64,000 bases of DNA from Saccopteryx bilineata (taxonomy: Eukaryota; Chordata; Mammalia; Chiroptera; Emballonuridae). The notes beneath the pieces were generated by a model. That model was given only the letters and a program-made list of their open reading frames with translations. It did no database searches and was not told the DNA's origin. The DNA lies in the NCBI RefSeq assembly GCF_036850765.1, contig NC_089498.1, forward strand, positions 49,961,795-50,025,794. Reading direction: 5' to 3'. The translations under genes and the position numbers were made by a program. Below are positions 46,599 through 59,264 of this stretch, one piece after another. Within the stretch, counting starts at the first letter, position 1. Every line of letters begins with the position of its first letter.

Positions 46599-46720
46599 GG
46601 GTGAGGAGCAGGAAGCATCAACTCTCATATGTGCCTTGACCAGGCAAGCCCAGGGTTTCGAATCAGCGACCTCAGAGTTCTAGGTCAATGCTTTACCCAC
46701 TGCGCCACCACAGGTCAGGC
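46514..46720 (-). mobile_element. tRNA-derived SINE, type C
   Basis: Minus orientation, head at right (gcgccaccacaggtcaggc), (GA)n at 46570-46598. Target duplication ggtaatactatttc / ggtaattactatttc. Confidence 0.88.
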
Positions 46721-46734
46721 GGTAATTACTATTT

Positions 46735-48224
46735 CTACATTTATATGCAACTATACACAAAACCACCCAGGATGAGATCATGAAGACAAATATGGCTTCA
46801 GAATTTTTATGTTCCATGGAAATTAGAAGGTAATCAGGATGAATTAGCAGCAAGGAAATGGTTTAGTTCTGTCTCCTCATTAAAATAAATGTACACTCAC
46901 AAAAAAAGAGAAAAATTTGAAAGTACAGCTTTTTCCATTTCAGAGCTCATACTCTTTTTTTAGAAGGATACAAATATATGTATAATTAGCTGAATCACTT
47001 GATTCATGTGCTATAGCATTTACAATACTAGATCTTCCAATGGAAATGAAGCCATATTGTGTTTTGCTGTACACAATTAATTTGATATAATCCCAATAAG
47101 AAACCCTTCCTTCCAAACATCATTCAAATCTCCCTGCTTTTCTGTCTGTTCTAAGACAAAACCAAGTACCAGGCCACTGAAAAGGGCAAACTGGGGTTGC
47201 CTCTACTATTACATTAGCTCACAAGAAAATTTATTTCTCCTAATTTTAGTGCACTTATCTATGATTTGTAGCACTTACAACTACCCATACTGGGGAGCTG
47301 CAAGGGTAATTAAGAAGAATTTATGAATAAGCTTTGATGAGCATGATGAAAAAATAGTATTGTATTTGTACATACCCAGAGGAACCCTGCTATAATTCAG
47401 TGAGGTGGCAATTACCCTCAAGGAAACACAACACATATCAAATCAAGTCTCCTGGAAATTTATAACTACATTCAGAAGATGCTCTACCATACAATTCTAT
47501 TGTTCAATGCAGGTCTTAGCCACACTTCCGACACCAGCCCTGGAAGAATCGGAATACCCACTAGGTGCTGTATTTTGTTACCTTTGTGTATTTTCTTACA
47601 CTTTTACAATTGTTTCCACTAATCAGGCTGTATGTGACACAAGCTTCTTGAACCATGAAAGATTAAAATTCTGTACTGAGCTGTGTAAATGCCAGAGAAA
47701 CCTCTAGTACATACAGAGAACAGGCCTGTAGCTTGTGGGTCTTTGGGAACTTCTGACTCATGAATGCTCGACTGTGCAGCGCTCGCATAATGAACAGACA
47801 AGGTCTAGAGTTACATGTAAGTCACTGCAATTATTTTTAAGAACACTTATTCTTGAGTGCATGCATTCATCCACAAGAACACTGAAGCTTTGTATTATTA
47901 AGGTGAAATGTTGGGTTCGATTCCAAACACTACTGTTTCTAAAACTGGCCACAGAGCCTCATCCGAACTAACATTTATTGCCTTTTAACAGCATTTGCTC
48001 AAGTCCACATCTTCTAAAGATTACACAACATTCCAAAAGGCCCCTGAGGAAAATCACTTTCAAAGCAACCAGATCATCTTTTTAGACTCTCGACTGCATT
48101 AATCTGCTTCCACAAAGATAAAATTTAAATATATATTTAAATGATCAGAATAATCTTCATTGTGACAGTCTTCATATCAATTCTATCTGTTACATTAACG
48201 GAAGAAAAAGAATGATGGAAAACA
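46735..48224. other. unique intron 1 sequence
   Basis: About 1.5 kb, nothing recognised; a 100-codon open frame at 47405-47707 has no family features. Confidence 0.45.
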
Positions 48225-48400
48225 TACATTCACTCTTAGGAAGTAGTCAATTCCAACTCTGCCACTTACTCAAGTTATCTAACCTCAATAAGCCTCATAG
48301 TTCTCAACTACAAGATGAGAATAAGAATATCAACAACTTCATAGGTTATTGTGAGGATGAGATTAGACATTGTATGGAAAGTTGGAATAAATGCTTGTTC
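48225..48400 (+). repeat. MIR SINE
   Basis: actctgccacttactcaagt, then ctaacctcaataagcctcat and gttattgtgaggatgagatt. Confidence 0.85.
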
Positions 48401-48492
48401 CTTTCCCCTGTTTAGGGAGCCCAGTTGGATCAGCAAGGTACCTTCCTGAACATCAAGGCAGATTTATAATGTCATCAAGAATTAATATCATA

Positions 48493-48894
48493 TGCCCTGG
48501 CCGGTTGGCTCAGCGGTAGAGCGTCGGCCTAGCATGCAGAGGATCCGGGTTCGATTCCCGGCCAGGGCACACAGGAGAAGCGCCCATTTGCTTCTCCACC
48601 CCTCCGCCGCGCTTTCCTCTCTGTCTCTCTCTTCCCCTCCCGCAGCCAAGGCTCCATTGGAGCAAAGATGGCCCGGGCGCTGGGGATGGCTCTGTGGCCT
48701 CTGCCTCAGGCGCTAGAGTGGCTCTGGTCGCAACATGGCGACGCCCAGGATGGGCAGAGCATCGCCCCCTGGTGGGCAGAGCATCGCCCCCTGGTGGGCG
48801 TGCCAGGTGGATCCCTGTCGGGCGCATGCAGGAGTCTGTCTGACTGTCTCTCCCTGTTTCCAGCTTCAGAAAAATGAAAAAAAAAAAAAAAAAA
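48493..48894 (+). mobile_element. tRNA-derived SINE, type A
   Basis: TGCCCTGGCCGGTTGGCTCA head, two body units. Perfect 16-bp target duplication aagaattaatatcata at 48477-48492 and 48895-48910. Confidence 0.95.
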
Positions 48895-48910
48895 AAGAAT
48901 TAATATCATA

Positions 48911-51410
48911 GTGTGATGTTTAAAAGGCTTATTAAATAACAGCCTCAACACCGAGAAGAAAATGGAGGAAAGCAGGTATTTATGATAACCCGGATTTTTC
49001 TATTTAATCATTGTGGCTAACTGTGCCAAGACAACATATCCTTTGACATTATTTTGTTTCCAAGGTATCTTGCACTGCGAAGACACGAATTCTGTGATTA
49101 AATGATACACTTTCAACACTCCTCCCTGCAGTTAAATAACGTAACCCGTCAAGTAAAGGACTTCAGTCTCATGCTCTACAATTACATCCAACCAATGGCA
49201 TGCTTGCTCCTTCACACAAGCATGGGCTCCAGCCTCTTACACAATGTTCACTCCAGAGTTGGAACCCAGGTTCCTAACACTGAGGCTACAACCCAGGATT
49301 GCTGAAAATGTAGACTTCCTGATCTATGCTGATAGAATGAGACAACTCCCCAAAACACTTCTTCCAAGCATCATGGAAAGTGCCTTTTACAATTTCACAG
49401 TTTCTAGGCATTGCCTCACTGGACCCCAATGAAAAGGAAGAATCATCTAGTTGCCGGCATCCTGAAGCTTTGGCTTCCAGTCGGGTCAAATTTTTATTGT
49501 GTGAAAAATACATTGGTGGCCAGGTTTCCTTTTATCATCTACAAATCATAGTTAAAACTTTGCTCCAGTATGTGCTCTGGTTGACCAATGTCACCCTGTT
49601 AAATTTAATTGTCTAAAAGTATAAATAAAAAAAACTCCTTTGCTCAAGTATTAGCAGCTTTAGTGGAAACAAATCATTTCAATCACATTGCTGAGTACTG
49701 ACATGGTGGCAAGGCTAAATAATTACCCATACTTGTGGAGTCTGAGAACAAAGAAAATTTATTTTCCAATTACATACTTTATGTCACTTTAGGAATGAAA
49801 TGTGTGTGATGAGGGTAACATGTATTTGCTAATGTATGCCATTTACTCTTTTTTTTTTTTAAGTGCAGGGTAATGTCCCTAAATGGAATTCATTATTATT
49901 ATCTTGAGATATATTAGCAGTAGGCAGCTGCCAAAATATTTTACAAATGAAGTGGTAATACTTTACTAGTTACCTAATCCAGCTGTGTTTGCTACTTGGC
50001 ATTGAGTCCCATTCCCTCTATGAAATAAACAACTTATTAACCACAGAGAAGCTGATACAATTTTAACCTCCGTGGGTAACTCACTACAGACATTTTATTT
50101 AAATGAGTTCCCTTCTGAGTTCACAAACTGGCTTCCTAAGATGGTGAATAGTAAATGAGTAAATGCACAGGAAACCCTGGAACAGCGCCTGCCACATAAT
50201 AAGTGCTCAGTGCTGGTAATAAGTCACAACATAGTAGGAATTTTCTGACAAAACATACTCTAAAAATCAAAACTCCTGATACATATGCAAATTCATAGTT
50301 GAAATATTAATGTATAGCTCTTATTAGATCTCTTCTTTTTCATATGGCTAACTTAAACAGAAGAATGCAGATTTAAAAGGTAATTTTAGCAACTACTCAA
50401 AAAGTTGTACCCAATGGGCCAAGAATGGTAATTACGCATATAATTCAGAAAAAAAACTCTGTTTTAGGGACTCAGCAATTTAGGTAGATTTACCTGGCAG
50501 GACCACATAGTTATTGTAATTGGCTTTATGGTACTTAGAAAACAATGGAAATGGTTGAATTTAGAGATAAACTGTAAATTCTGAGACTTACAACAAGAAC
50601 TGAGAGGCTTTAGTGTGCAACTGGACTTGGTCTAACTTTCACCTAATATAGTTTTATCTGTATTGCACATTCTGTAATCACAGGCATCTTGTTTTCTGAT
50701 AAAATGATTAAACTGTTTGAGAAAGCTTAAGGGAGAATGAATGAGGCTGGGGATGGGGGCTGAATTTTTGAAGAAGAAGCAGGCGAGGCAATCACAAAAT
50801 ATTTCAGAATGTTAATGGTACGTTTCTCACACACTGTTCTTTGGCCTGTATATTCTATCTCCAGAATGTCAAAACAAAATGCTAAAGCTAAATCAGGTGT
50901 CATCATGACTCATTGAGAACTAACTTGGAAGTGTTTTTGTTTTTTTATTTTAAGTTTTTAGTGTATGGGAAATATTTCCTAATAAAAGAAAAGAGGAAGC
51001 AAACTAGAAAGCATAGTAGAAAATGGGTAGAACTACTTTCAGAGGGCATGTGATAGAGAGGGAAATGCTGGGAGTGCAGCTAGGCGATCAGAGCCCTGGT
51101 TTAGAGGTAGTGTCACCAACCTAGCCGGCATGGCCCTGAGCTTTAGCAAAGCTCTTAAATGCTGTGTATCAGCTGTAATATAAAGGGCCTGAAGATGAGC
51201 TTCATGTTCCTTCCAGAAATTATATGCTAAAAAAATATTTTTAAAGTGGGAACAGCCTGAATAAAAAATAAATAATTTAAAATTTTTAACTTAGTAGATA
51301 AGAAATGCATAACAAATCAATTTTATTACTTGGGGTCAAGGCCACTGTAAAACTGACTGGGCAGAATTGAAAGACTATCGAGGTTTTGGGTGAGATGCTG
51401 TAATTAGAAA
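48911..51410. other. unique intron 1 sequence
   Basis: About 2.5 kb, the longest stretch without a young repeat. Only a MIR 3' end (agcgcctgccacataataag) at about 50160-50225 is recognisable. Confidence 0.5.
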
Positions 51411-51462
51411 AAGTAGTGGCGCAGTGCAGAGAGCCCTGGCCTGGGACGCTGAGGATCTAGGC

Positions 51463-51982
51463 CAGGGGTTGGGAACCTTTTTGCCTGAGAGAGCCATGAA
51501 CGCCACATATTTTAAAATGTAATTCTGTGAGAGCCATACAATGACCCAGGTACGTTATGCATTATCCAATAAAAATTTGGTGTTGTTCCAGAGGACAGCT
51601 GGGATTGGCTCCAGCCACCAGCAACCATGAACATGAGTGGTAGGAAATAAATGGATTGTAATACATTAGAATGTTTTATATTTTTAAAGTTATTATTTTT
51701 TTATTAAAGATTTGTCTGCAGGCCAGATGCAGCCATCAAAACTGCAGGCATCCCCAAACTACGGCCCGCGGGCCGCATCTGGCCCCCTGAGGCCATTTAT
51801 CTGGCCCCCCGCCGCACTCCCGGAAGGGGCACCTCTTTCATTGGTGGTCAGTGAGAGGAGCACTGTATGTGGTGGCCCTCCAATGGTCTGAGGGACAGTG
51901 AACTGGCTCCCTGTGTAAAAAGTTTGGGGACCTCTGAAAAAGAGTCATATCTGGCTCGTAAGCCATAGGTTCCCGACCCCTG
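51463..51982. mobile_element. hAT-like MITE, family M2, carrying a nested M1
   Basis: CAGGGGTTGGGAACCTTTTT start and tcccgacccctg end. Perfect 8-bp target duplication atctaggc at 51455-51462 and 51983-51990 inside the SINE. Confidence 0.94.
51745..51936. mobile_element. hAT-like MITE, family M1 short form, nested
   Basis: CAGGCATCCCCAAACTACGG start and gtttggggacctctg end. Interrupts M2 between catcaaaa and the tcatatctggctcg that follows it in the intact M2 at 54581. Confidence 0.9.
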
Positions 51983-52645
51983 ATCTAGGCTCAAAACCCC
52001 AAGGTTGCCGGCGTGAGCACAGACTCATCTGGTTTGAGTGTGGGCTCACCAGCTTGAGCTCAGGTAGCTGGCTTGAGTGCTAGGTTGCAAGCTTGAGCAC
52101 AAGGTCGCTGGCTTGAGCATGGGATCATAGATATGACCCCACGGTCGCTGGCTTGAGCCCAAAGGTCACTGGCTTGAGCCCAAGGTCACTGGTTTGAGCA
52201 AGGGGTCACTGACTTCGTGCAAGAGCTCCCCAGTCAAGGCACGTATGAGAAAGCAATCAATGAACAACTAAGGTGGGACAAGTATGAGTTGATATTTCTT
52301 ATCTCTCTCCCTTCTTGTCTGTCTGTCCCTGTCTGTCCCCCACTTCTCTCTCTTGCTTAAAAAAAAAAACACAAAAGACACAGTTTGAAAGAACTAAAAA
52401 ACTATAATTAAAGAATATAAGGCTTTAGTAGCTATAGTCAATTATGGCAAGCACAATTCCTGGTTGGGTCATTCAATAAATATATGTTGAGTAGATGAAG
52501 TGAACAAACACATAAGTGAGATCTGACAGAAATTAAAAGGTAAAGGATTTTAGAGACTTTAGGAAAACAAAATAATATACAATGGGACCACCAGCAGAGG
52601 ACCAAAAAGTTAATTCAGATTTTTAGCAGTACAGAAAAGATGCAG

Positions 52646-52766
52646 ACTGACCTGTGGTGGCGCAGTGGATAAAGCGTCAACCTGGAAATGCTGAGGTTGC
52701 CGGTTCAAAACCCTGGGCTTGCCTGGTCAAGGTACATATGGGAGTTGATGCTTCCTGCTCCTCCCC

Positions 52767-52807
<41 letters not shown>

Positions 52808-52863
52808 CCCTCTCTATAATGAATAAATAAAAAAAAATCTTTAAAAAAAATAAATAAAAAAAG
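52646..52863 (+). mobile_element. tRNA-derived SINE, type C
   Basis: CTGACCTGTGGTGGCGCAGT head, short body, (CT)n at 52771-52804. Target duplication agaaaagatgca / gaaaaaagatgca. Confidence 0.9.
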
Positions 52864-53689
52864 AAAAAAGATGCAAATAAAAATAATCACCAATGTTTCC
52901 AGTTGCTGATTTTACTAGAAGTTGGGAAGGTATGAATTATCCATAAATAAATGACTGGGGAAAGATATAGATGAATAAGGTAACAGGGATAAACCTCTGA
53001 CTTGATTGTAGGCAGTTTAACTTGCCAAATAAAGTCTGCAAATGATTTTTTAAAGCACACATGGAGCATGAATTAAAAAGAAAAAAGAAATACTAGAGTG
53101 GATTTAGAGGTTTAGTGGGTAAAAAAATAATATTTTTAATAACAAAACTTATAAAGTATATGTTAACTAGACATTTAAAGCAAAAATCAACTTAGCATAG
53201 AAATGATCATTTTTAAATGATGCAGTTTTTTGATATATTTATGTAACTATTTTAGAAAAGCTTTATAACAGATTATAGGCTATATATACTTTTATTTCCA
53301 ACATTTACTATTTGGTTCTCACCAGATTGAGCTTGTCATTTGTATGTTACCACAGTATCAGCTGTGTTTCCACAGTATTGGTTATAGCAAAATCAACTTC
53401 AGGAGTAATTTGGAAATGCAGGAAGCGCTGCTGATAAGATTTTAGAGGAAGTCACACCAGACAACTAATGGAAATCATTTTACATACCATTTGTCTTTTG
53501 CAGAGAGAAAAAATATTATCATCCTGTGCACCAATCTATTCTAAATTTTAAAAATTATTTTGTAGTCATAAAGGCAGGAGAGAAGAAAATAAAGGCCAAA
53601 TTTTCAACAAATCTCATGTTTATGATCAACCAATTAACTTTCATGAAAGCTTTATTTAATCTTTATCAGAAGAGAAACAAAGGTAGCTT
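52864..53689. other. AT-rich unique intron 1 sequence
   Basis: Nothing recognised. Confidence 0.5.
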
Positions 53690-54140
53690 AGACCCCAGCG
53701 TGAGTCTGAGAAAGGGATTGCTCCTGCATCTGGTGCCGGCCTTGAGGGGAGAGGGGCCAAATAAATTTGGGGGGTTCTGAAAACAGGGGGCACTGGTGTG
53801 CTTCAGATCTCAAATGGACCCCACAGGAAAGGAGGCATTAGACTCCCGCAGCTCGCAGAGTCCCTAAAAAAAAAGTCCCAGCACGGTTACAGCAGACAGC
53901 AGTATGCTGGGAGTATGCAGGAAGTATCAAGCCATACTGAGTTCCCCCCAGAGCAGTGCTGGAGCAGCACAGTGACCGTGGAGTCTTCTGAGAGAGCATG
54001 AAAGAAGTAAGAAGAGGTGCTGAAACTGAAGGGGCTTCAGACAGGACTGTGCTTGTACTGGACCAACACTACGGATGAGACAGGACAATCAACATCTCCA
54101 GGGACGCCTGCATAGGCAAAGGCCACCAAGACAAGGTGAG
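53690..54140 (+). other. GC-richer block of unknown origin
   Basis: About 450 bp stand out from AT-rich surroundings. A 67-codon open frame lies at 53798-54001 and ends in a possible splice donor context (acaag|gtgagc near 54135). It may be an L1 5' UTR or another retroelement piece. I cannot assign it. Confidence 0.35.
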
Positions 54141-54254
54141 CATCCCCTTCCCCAGGCCTTAGCAACTTTGTAGGGGGGAAAAAAGATCAAATTAAATATA
54201 TATGACTTAAATTTACCTGTTCTTCAAGTGCTCCCTTAATAAAAATGACATAGG

Positions 54255-54375
54255 GCCTGACCTGTGGTGGCGCAGTGGATAAAACGTCGACCTGGAAATG
54301 CTGAGGTTGCCGGTTCGAAACCCTGGGCTTGCCTGGTCAAGGCACATATGGGAGTTGATGCTTTCTGCTCCTCCC

Positions 54376-54426
<51 letters not shown>

Positions 54427-54493
54427 TCTCCTCTCTCTCTCTCCTTTCTAAAAAAAAAATGAATAAAAAAAATGGAAAAAAAATCTTAAAAAA
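54255..54493 (+). mobile_element. tRNA-derived SINE, type C
   Basis: CCTGACCTGTGGTGGCGCAG head and intact GGTTCGAAACCCTGGGC box, (CT)n, A tail. Perfect target duplication aaaaatgacatagg at 54241-54254 and 54494-54507. Confidence 0.95.
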
Positions 54494-54580
54494 AAAATGA
54501 CATAGGTATGGTACGAAGCATTGATGATAGTACCTTGAAATCGAGAAGAGATTTTTGTTTCCAGCAATCATGGTCTAGGA

Positions 54581-54902
54581 CAGGGGTCGGGAAACTTTTC
54601 AGCTGAGAGAGCCATGAATGCCACATATTTTAAAATGTAATTCTGTGAGAGCCATACAACGACCCGTGTTCGTTATGCATTATCCAATAAAAATTTGGTG
54701 TTGTCCCGGAGGACAGCTGTGATTGGCTCCAGCTACCCGCAACCATGAACATGAGCGGTACGAAATGAATGGATTGTAATACATGAGAATGTTTTATATT
54801 TTTAACATTATTATTATTTTTTATTAAAGATTTGTCTGCGAGCCAGATGCAGCCATCAAAAGAGCCCCATCTGGCTCATGAGCCATAGATTCCCGATCCC
54901 TG
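54581..54902. mobile_element. hAT-like MITE, family M2 (322 bp)
   Basis: CAGGGGTCGGGAAACTTTTC start and tcccgatccctg end. Perfect 8-bp target duplication gtctagga at 54573-54580 and 54903-54910. Uninterrupted reference copy for 51463. Confidence 0.95.
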
Positions 54903-54910
54903 GTCTAGGA

Positions 54911-55655
54911 GGTTATTCACACCAATCCTTCCATGAAAACAAATAGAAAATAGTTGGTTATAATATAAAATAATCTCATTAAAGACATCGAAAAGCTGAC
55001 AAGACAATAAGAAACTGCCAGGCCAAAATCTGCAGGAAAGGGGGAGCTTAAGAGGCAAGCAAGCGGGGAGGCCCTTTGATCCTGAGAGGGGCGGATCTGA
55101 ACTAATTCTGACAGTCTCGCTGGTGAGGGGAAACAAATCAGAGCCCGGAACTCACCCAAGTGGGGCGAATAAAAAAAAACAACACCTCCCTTAACATTAA
55201 GCTGAGGCTCCTTAAGAGTCACACCCTAAAAATAAAAGTGAACCAAAATAAACCTACCTCCCACTCAGGTAATTACTAGGACAATTGCCTGAGCCTTGAG
55301 AGTATACGTAGGGCTGTGGGGTCCCTGGAAGTTGTATGTACAGGCTGACCCTGGTGTACAAAATTGCAACTGAAATGCACATCACCTGGGTGGTTTAAAA
55401 AAGCTTTGAGTGGTAAATTTAGGTTAAAGTGGTCCCAGGTTAGTACTGCCACCAGGCACCTCTGAGGGACAAAAAAGGCCATTCATCCTAAACCTCAAAG
55501 AATCCCTGAAAGTAGTTTTTCAGTGGTAGTGACAAATACCCAGGCAAAAATAAGCAAGTCCACAAGAACAGATAAGAGAGGAGGGGGGGAAGAAATCAAA
55601 AAAGAATCTAGATGTTAAAAGCAAATTAATTCTCTAATGAATTCTGTAGCTATTT
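54911..55655. other. unique intron 1 sequence
   Basis: Nothing securely recognised. Confidence 0.45.
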
Positions 55656-55735
55656 ATGCCACAAATATTTATTGAGCACCCACCCTGTGCCAGGCTCAGT
55701 GCCAGATTGCTGGGCATATAAACAATTTCAGATGT
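55656..55735 (-). repeat. MIR/L2-type 3' end fragment
   Basis: atttattgagcacccaccct then gtgccaggctcagtgccag. Confidence 0.55.
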
Positions 55736-56319
55736 CATATGAACAAATCACCCAGGGGATGAAAGGTTAGATGAGTTGTCATTATATTTATGTTTATTTA
55801 CCCTTAATTTCTGTGTTTACCTAAGGCTTCCAAACAGAAGGACCGATGAGTGTCCATTACTATTTAATGATAGAATGTGAAATAAGCAGTAATTTCTAAA
55901 GACTAAGATTGACATCAGATTCCTTTTCCAGGCTCAGTCATGTTTGAGTTATCTAGATAAGCCTAGTTATCTGCTAATCAAACCACAGAGCCACATGCTT
56001 TCACAGAAAAGTTATGAAAGACCAAGAAAACTATCTCAGAGGCATGAAACTCAAAGTTAAAAACATTTATCCTTGACTATAAAAGTCCAAACAGATGATC
56101 TTAGAAGAATAGCATGAATTGGACATTACTTTTAAGGTAGATCTGGAAATAGCTGAAGGCACAGGTGGAAAGAATTTAGTCCAAAATATTGCTCTTATTA
56201 TATATTATGGAAATATTCTAGTGGCTGTCATTTACTGAGCCTTTGGAATGATATGATTTCTGCTTCCTTCTCCTTGTTTGCCAAACCACAACAGTATGGT
56301 GTAATAATAACAATAGTTG
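55736..56319. other. unique intron 1 sequence
   Basis: Nothing recognised. Confidence 0.5.
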
Positions 56320-56555
56320 CTTACTCTGGGCCTGAAACTGCAAGATATTTTTTTAGAGTTACTTACTCCTCACAATTGTAAGGGGTAAGTCACTGTTACC
56401 TCCATTTTGTTCTCAAAGTGGGACAGGCCTGAATTGAAATTCTGCCTGGCTTTTGTCATTTCTCCTCCCCTAAAGATGAGGCTCAGTTTTCTACATGAAG
56501 GCTGCTGTGGGGATGAACTGACATAGTGGGCTGAGTCCCTGGCCTCTAGGAAATA
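56320..56555. repeat. two adjacent MIR fragments in opposite orientation
   Basis: 56320-56415 reads minus (ttacctccattttgttctca). 56425-56555 reads plus (aattgaaattctgcctggct, then gatgaggctcagttttctac). Confidence 0.55.
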
Positions 56556-56817
56556 CTTGTTTCTTTTTTCTTTCAGTGGTTATTCATCAGTGGTGTGTGA
56601 AGAAATTCTTTGCCTTAGGCAGCATCTTCAAATAGGTAGACAGTCTGACATGTGTGAAGAGTTTCACGCTTTCAATATTCCCCTTCACTCCTTCCCAACC
56701 ATTGACTTGCTTGATCCTTTGCAAAAGATTTTAGTACCTTAGCTGACATTTTTAGATTGGTTGTCTTCAGGACATAATAAATGTCAGCTTTGAAATCCAG
56801 AAAATGATGCAAGAAGA

Positions 56818-57005
56818 AAAGACCAGAGCAATGGATGGAATGTTGACTTGGGACACTGAGGTCCTTGGTTTGAAACCCTGGGCTTGTCTGGTCAAAGCAC
56901 ATATGACAAGTAAGCAATGAAGAGCTAAAGTGAAGCAACTCTGAATTCATACTTCTCTCTCCCTGCCTCCATCCTTTCTCTGTAAAATCAATAAATAAAA
57001 TTTAA
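56818..57005 (+). mobile_element. tRNA-derived SINE, type C (diverged)
   Basis: gagcaatggatggaatgttg, tggtttgaaaccctgggctt and aaaatcaataaataaaattt; same order as type C at 18736. Confidence 0.78.
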
Positions 57006-58000
57006 GGAAAAAGAATAAGAAAGGACTGGGACTTGGTCTTTTTTTCTAGTCCTCTGGAGATAGTCTGCCTCCTCCTTCTCCCAGGTATTTTTGTTTGTGT
57101 GTAAGGGATATAGGGGTGGCCAGTGTTGGAGGTAAGTCAAGGGTGGCAGGGAGGGATATGACATGTAGGTGTCCTAGGTATCCACAGTAAGGATGCCAAG
57201 CACAGAAAGAATGTGCCACCCTCCCTTATAAAAGAACATTTTTTTTCCTCAAGCTTATGAGAAAATCATCTTACCTTCTCTTACTCAAACTATGTCCTAA
57301 TCTTACAGTGGTCTGGATTGAAAGGCTATATTCATCAGTATGGCAAAAAACCTTGGGAAGATGTATTGACCCTAGCAGGGATTCAACACATACTGGATGT
57401 CACTGCCGACTGTGGTGTGTCCTCTGTTCGCAATGCAGAAAATAATGCAATGATGCCTCACTTATAGGATAGCTTCCTAGATCAGCGAGATTCAGGTGTC
57501 AAATAATTGATTAGTTGAGGGGTCACATAGGTGGATAGATCTTGTTTTGGCCTGCAAGGTTTCAGAATACATTTTGCATTAATATTCAAAGCTTCAGAGA
57601 TTTCATACACATTTAGAGCTTGCTTGTTTTATCCAAAAGTACCTAACGGGCCCTTTTGGGAACTTGTGTTAGTAGCTGGATTATAACTGTGTTGGCTAAA
57701 TAAAATTTCAGAAGCAATGTTAGCTATCTCAGGTGTTGCTTTAATCCTCTAAAGAACACACCCCCAAAACCCCAAACAAAATGTGTAAATACAAAACTCA
57801 AACCTTCTGGCCCTCAAATTTCTCACTCTCTGAGAACTGACTGCAGTTCCCACCATCAGCTTGTATAGCCCTGTTCTCAAAACCTCCACTTCGCGGGTTC
57901 TTGCTAATTAGAAGCACAAAGGGGAAAGACCATCTGCCTCTTCATCCCTAATGTTTGAAAAGCCTCTGCTCAACCTCCCCCTGTGCCGCCATTTGAACTA
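57006..58000. other. unique intron 1 sequence
   Basis: Nothing recognised. Confidence 0.45.
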
Positions 58001-58019
58001 GGAAGGGATTCTTTTTTTT

Positions 58020-58392
58020 CTTTTTTTTTTTGTATTTTTCTGAAACTGGAAACGGGGAGGCAGTCAGATAGACTCCCGCATGCACCCGACCGGGATCCAC
58101 CCGGCATGCCCACCAGGGGGCAATGTTCTGCCCATCTGAGGTGTCGTTCTGTTGCGACCAGAGCCACTCTAGCGCCTGAGGCAGAGGCCACAGAGCCATC
58201 CTCAGCGCCCGGGCCATCTTTGCTCCAATGGAGCCTTGGCTGCGGGAGGGGAAGAGAGAGACAGAGAGGAAGGAGAGGGGGAGGGGTGGAGAAGCAGATG
58301 GGCGCTTCTCCTGTGTGCCCTGGCCGGGAATCGAACCTGGGACTTCCGCACGCCAGGCCGACGCTCTACCACTGAGCCAACTGGCCAGGGCC
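58020..58392 (-). mobile_element. tRNA-derived SINE, type A
   Basis: Minus orientation with one body unit. Perfect 19-bp target duplication ggaagggattctttttttt at 58001-58019 and 58393-58411. Confidence 0.95.
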
Positions 58393-58704
58393 GGAAGGGA
58401 TTCTTTTTTTTAATGGAAAGTAGATTTATTTAAAACTGGGGACAGTGAAACAAGGAAGGGTGTAAGAAGGATAGAAGAAACAACAGGAGAGAGCTTAGGC
58501 AGGGCTGCTATGGCTTCCTAGAAAGGCAGAGGAAAGGGGGCCCTGGGGACAGGTTCAGGGGGTTAGCCTGGAATAAGCGGCTGCTGCCCACTGCTGCCCT
58601 GGTTGCAAATCACGTGGGAACTCTCAGAGGTTAGGAGATACATGCCTGTGGAGGAAGAAAGGAGTCAGCATGCTCCCTGGAAGGACAGTTCCTGGAAGGA
58701 ATTT

Positions 58705-58935
58705 TTTTTTGTTTTTGAAGTTTTCCACTGAATTGAGAGAAAGAGAGAGAGAGAAAAGGAGAAAGGGAGGAGGAGGGGGAAAGAGAGAGAGGCATCAATT
58801 CATTGTTCCACTTTAGTTGTTCCATATAATCGTGTGCTCATTGGTTGCTTCTCCCACATGTCCTGACCCTGGATCGAATCCACCACCTTGTTGTACCAGA
58901 CAATGCCCTATCCACTGAGCAACCCAGCCAAGGCC
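58705..58935 (-). mobile_element. tRNA-derived SINE, type D-like
   Basis: Minus orientation: (GA)n at left, gtcctgaccctggatcgaat, tatccactgagcaacccagc at head. Flank ggaaggaatt repeats on both sides. Confidence 0.72.
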
Positions 58936-58951
58936 TGGAAGGAGTTCTTTT

Positions 58952-59264
58952 CTTTTTTATTTTTTAAAGAGAGAGGAGGAGAGATAGAGGGACAGACTCC
59001 TGCATGCGCCCCAACCAGGATCCACCTGGCCATCCCTGCCTGGGTCTGGGGCTGATGCTTGAATCAACCAAGCTATCCTCAGCACCTGGGGGTGACACTC
59101 GAACAAACAGAGCCACTGGTGACAAGAGAAGAAGAGAAAGGAAAGGGGGAGAGGGAGGCAAAGAGAAGCAGATGTTCGCTTTTCGTGTGTGCCCTGACCA
59201 GTGATCAAACCCAGAGCGTTTACACGCAGGGTGGATGCTCTGTCCACTGAACCAACCGGCCAGG
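58952..59264 (-). mobile_element. tRNA-derived SINE, older type A relative
   Basis: Minus orientation: actcctgcatgcgccccaac, ccactgaaccaaccggccag at head. Target duplication ggaaggagttctttt / ggaaggaattcttg. It sits next to the preceding SINE and shares its target sequence. Confidence 0.8.

Larger units (their letters stand above)
51412..52370 (+). mobile_element. tRNA-derived SINE, type B, split by two nested MITEs
   Basis: Partial head agtggcgcagtgcagagagc, then a MITE. It resumes at ggctcaaaaccccaaggttg with many cttgagc body units and a CT-rich end with A tail. Confidence 0.88.
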
